This document shows positions 7,530 through 8,708 of a DNA stretch of 8,708 bases, piece after piece (within the stretch, counting starts at the first letter, position 1; each line of letters starts with the position of its first letter). Made by a program: the position numbers and the translations under genes. Under the pieces are notes generated by a model, which searched no databases, was not told the DNA's origin, and saw only the letters and a program-made list of their open reading frames with translations. Source of the stretch: an uncultured Clostridia bacterium (GTDB taxonomy: Bacteria > Bacillota > Clostridia > Lachnospirales > Lachnospiraceae); assembly GCA_946623485.1 (NCBI GenBank), contig CAMORF010000078.1, positions 1-8,708 on the forward strand, in the 5' to 3' direction.

Positions 7530-7535
7530 CCTCCT
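7530..7535 (-). promoter_or_regulatory. Ribosome site fixing the start of the 634-residue protein
   Basis: AGGAGG on the minus strand, 7 nt before the ATG at 7522. It favours this start over the in-frame ATG 45 nt upstream, which has no Shine-Dalgarno match. Confidence 0.75.
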
Positions 7536-7559
7536 GAAGTGTTTTTACTGCTATTACAA

Positions 7560-7588
7560 TATGCCATCCCGGCAGGCGGGATGGCATA
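7560..7588 (-). terminator. Intercistronic hairpin between permease and enzyme genes
   Basis: A perfect 11-bp stem (7560-7570 with 7578-7588; core GCCATCCC/GGGATGGC) has a 7-nt loop. It lies in the 151-base gap between the MalG-type permease and the 634-residue gene. On the minus strand it is followed by TTGTAATAG, a broken T run, so it may be a leaky terminator or an mRNA-processing and stabilising structure that lowers or separates expression of the enzyme genes. The remaining bases of the gap (7589-7673) show only a minor CGTAC/GTACG pairing and no convincing promoter. Confidence 0.5.
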
Positions 7589-7673
7589 CAGAAAAACTCA
7601 TTTTCAGCGCAATTACAACCGATTTACACCGTACCTGTTACGTACGATTCCGCGCCAGGCAGATGGCAGGTTC

Positions 7674-8507
7674 TTATTTCACCGAGCCTGTGATACCTTC
7701 CGCGAACTGTTTCTGCAGGACGAAGAATACCACCATCGTCGGGATCGAGCAGAACAAAACGCCCATCATGAGCACGCCGTAATCAATCGTATATCCTGCC
7801 GCGAGGTTTGCGATCAGCATCGGCATGGTCTGCGCCTGGTTGTCTGTCATGACAACCTTCGGCCACAGGTAGGCGTTCCATGCGTTCATGAATGTGATGA
7901 CGGCTGCTGCCGCGTAGGTAGACTTCATGATCGGCATATACTGCTTGAAGAAAATGCCCGCTTCCGTCTGCCCGTCAATCCGGGCTGCTTCCATGATCGC
8001 CGGCGGGAAGTTCCGGCTGTTGTTCCGGAACATCATGATCATAAATGGGGTGGCAACCTGGGGAAGGATGAAGCCCCACACGCTGTTCAGCATGCCCATC
8101 TTCGAGATCATGGTAAACAGCGGGATCATCGTCGCGACACCCGGAATCATCATGGCCAGAAGCAGGAAAGCAAACAGCCTGTCCTTCGCCTTATCCGCGT
8201 ACAGCTCAAAGCCGAATCCGGCCAGGGAGCAGATGAACAGGCACAGAAGCGTCTGCGCCACCGAATAGAGGAAGGAGTTGCCCATGGACCTCCACAGAGG
8301 CTGTGCCGCCAGGAGGTGCTTGAAATTCTCAATCGCGTAGGTGCCGAACCAGACCTTGCCCCGCGCGACATCCACGGTGGTATTCGTTGCGGCAGTGATC
8401 ATCCAGAACAGTGGGAATACACTGATAAAGGACCAGAAGATCAGAAAGATATAACTTGGGATCAGCCTGCGCTGAACCATCGAACGGTTCTTTTTCGCCT
8501 TAGTCAC
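7674..8507 (-). CDS. Carbohydrate ABC transporter permease, MalG/UgpE type (CUT1)
   Basis: The second membrane subunit of a binding-protein-dependent sugar importer, 277 residues from the start chosen. It has about six hydrophobic segments, the first at SYIFLIFWSFISVFPLFWMI. The cytoplasmic EAA loop that docks on the ATPase subunit is clear: MEAARIDGQTEAGIFFKQYMP, 166-186 in this numbering. The QKQFAEGITGSVK ending is typical of MalG-like permeases. Two GTG starts are possible. The one at 8507 has AGGTG 6 nt upstream and gives an 8-base overlap (GTGACTAA) with the upstream permease; the one at 8516 would add three residues and has no good ribosome site. The overlap indicates translational coupling and equal subunit supply. 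No ATPase is encoded here, and CUT1 systems often share a distant MsmX-type ATPase. The substrate is not readable, but the neighbouring lacZ suggests a galactoside. Confidence 0.93.
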   Translation of the reverse strand: MTKAKKNRSMVQRRLIPSYIFLIFWSFISVFPLFWMITAATNTTVDVARGKVWFGTYAIENFKHLLAAQPLWRSMGNSFLYSVAQTLLCLFICSLAGFGFELYADKAKDRLFAFLLLAMMIPGVATMIPLFTMISKMGMLNSVWGFILPQVATPFMIMMFRNNSRNFPPAIMEAARIDGQTEAGIFFKQYMPIMKSTYAAAAVITFMNAWNAYLWPKVVMTDNQAQTMPMLIANLAAGYTIDYGVLMMGVLFCSIPTMVVFFVLQKQFAEGITGSVK

Positions 8508-8708
8508 GTGTATCACCTACTTTCATATTGATAAATGCCAGGATCGCAACCATGATGAAGATTACGAAGGACATTGCGGAGGAATAACCGAAGTGGCCGA
8601 CGCCCTGTCCGAATGCCATGTTGTAGACATAGTGGGACATGGTGATCGTAGCGTTTGCCGGGCCGCCGTTCGTAAGGTTGACGGACTCGTCGAACAGCTG
8701 CAGCGTAC
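8500..8708 (-). CDS. Carbohydrate ABC transporter permease, MalF/UgpA type (C-terminal part)
   Basis: Only the last 69 codons are in the window; the gene continues past the right edge. The visible peptide begins TLQLFDESVNLTNGGPAN, the conserved QLFD....T.GGPAN motif near the end of MalF/UgpA/LplB-type permeases. It then has a SHYVYNMAF segment and a last membrane helix (SFVIFIMVAILAFINM), ending in KVGDTRD and TAA. It pairs with the MalG-type permease immediately downstream, overlapping its start by 8 bases. Order and overlap are normal for CUT1 sugar importers. The binding protein is expected upstream, to the right. Confidence 0.9.
   Translation of the reverse strand, partial: TLQLFDESVNLTNGGPANATITMSHYVYNMAFGQGVGHFGYSSAMSFVIFIMVAILAFINMKVGDTRD

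Noticed and set aside
7523..7567. Upstream ATG at 7567 as start of the 634-residue protein
   Set aside because: The added 15 residues are encoded within and after a hairpin and have no ribosome site, whereas the ATG at 7522 has AGGAGG at 7 nt.
7353..8531. Long plus-strand open frame of 392 codons
   Set aside because: It lies antisense to the MalG-type permease and the start of the 634-residue gene. Its product is rich in His, Arg and Asp with no recognisable domain, while the opposite strand has clear family motifs.

Overview
The window reads as a carbohydrate-use locus from a Gram-positive, probably anaerobic gut-type bacterium (Bacillota, most likely Lachnospirales; this is inference). The reasons are strong AGGAGG-type ribosome sites, moderately high G+C, short intergenic gaps, a CUT1 sugar ABC transporter next to a cytoplasmic GH2 beta-galactosidase, and no signal peptides on the enzymes. 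No taxonomic marker gene is present. All supported genes lie on the minus strand, so the operon reads from right to left.

Right end to centre (8708 to 2092): the C-terminal end of a MalF/UgpA-type permease (8500-8708, cut by the window edge) overlaps a MalG/UgpE-type permease (7674-8507). A 151-base gap with a strong hairpin follows. Next come a 634-residue protein of unrecognised family that looks like a deacetylase/glycosidase-type barrel plus a beta-rich C-terminal half (5618-7522), a 70-residue four-cysteine zinc-ribbon protein whose start lies inside the end of that gene (5433-5645), and a 1103-residue LacZ-type GH2 beta-galactosidase (2092-5403). The three enzyme-side genes are tightly packed and each has its own good ribosome site, so they are probably co-transcribed. 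The simplest reading is that the transporter brings in a galactoside-containing oligosaccharide, LacZ removes terminal beta-galactose, and the 634-residue protein acts on the same or a linked substrate. The solute-binding protein and any regulator would lie outside the window, to the right.

Centre to left: a 220-base gap (1872-2091) is packed with inverted repeats. It includes a 15-bp stem followed by a T run that should terminate the lacZ transcript, a bulged GC-rich hairpin, and a second short palindrome whose arms resemble the terminator arms. A candidate extended -10 promoter follows. The next gene (288-1871) encodes a HerA-like/DUF853 ATPase with a coiled coil and a glycine-rich tail, probably a separate transcription unit unrelated to sugar use. 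The last 287 bases at the left edge hold two tandem GC hairpins and no convincing gene.

The main unknowns are the 634-residue protein, its coupled zinc-ribbon partner, and the palindrome cluster after lacZ.
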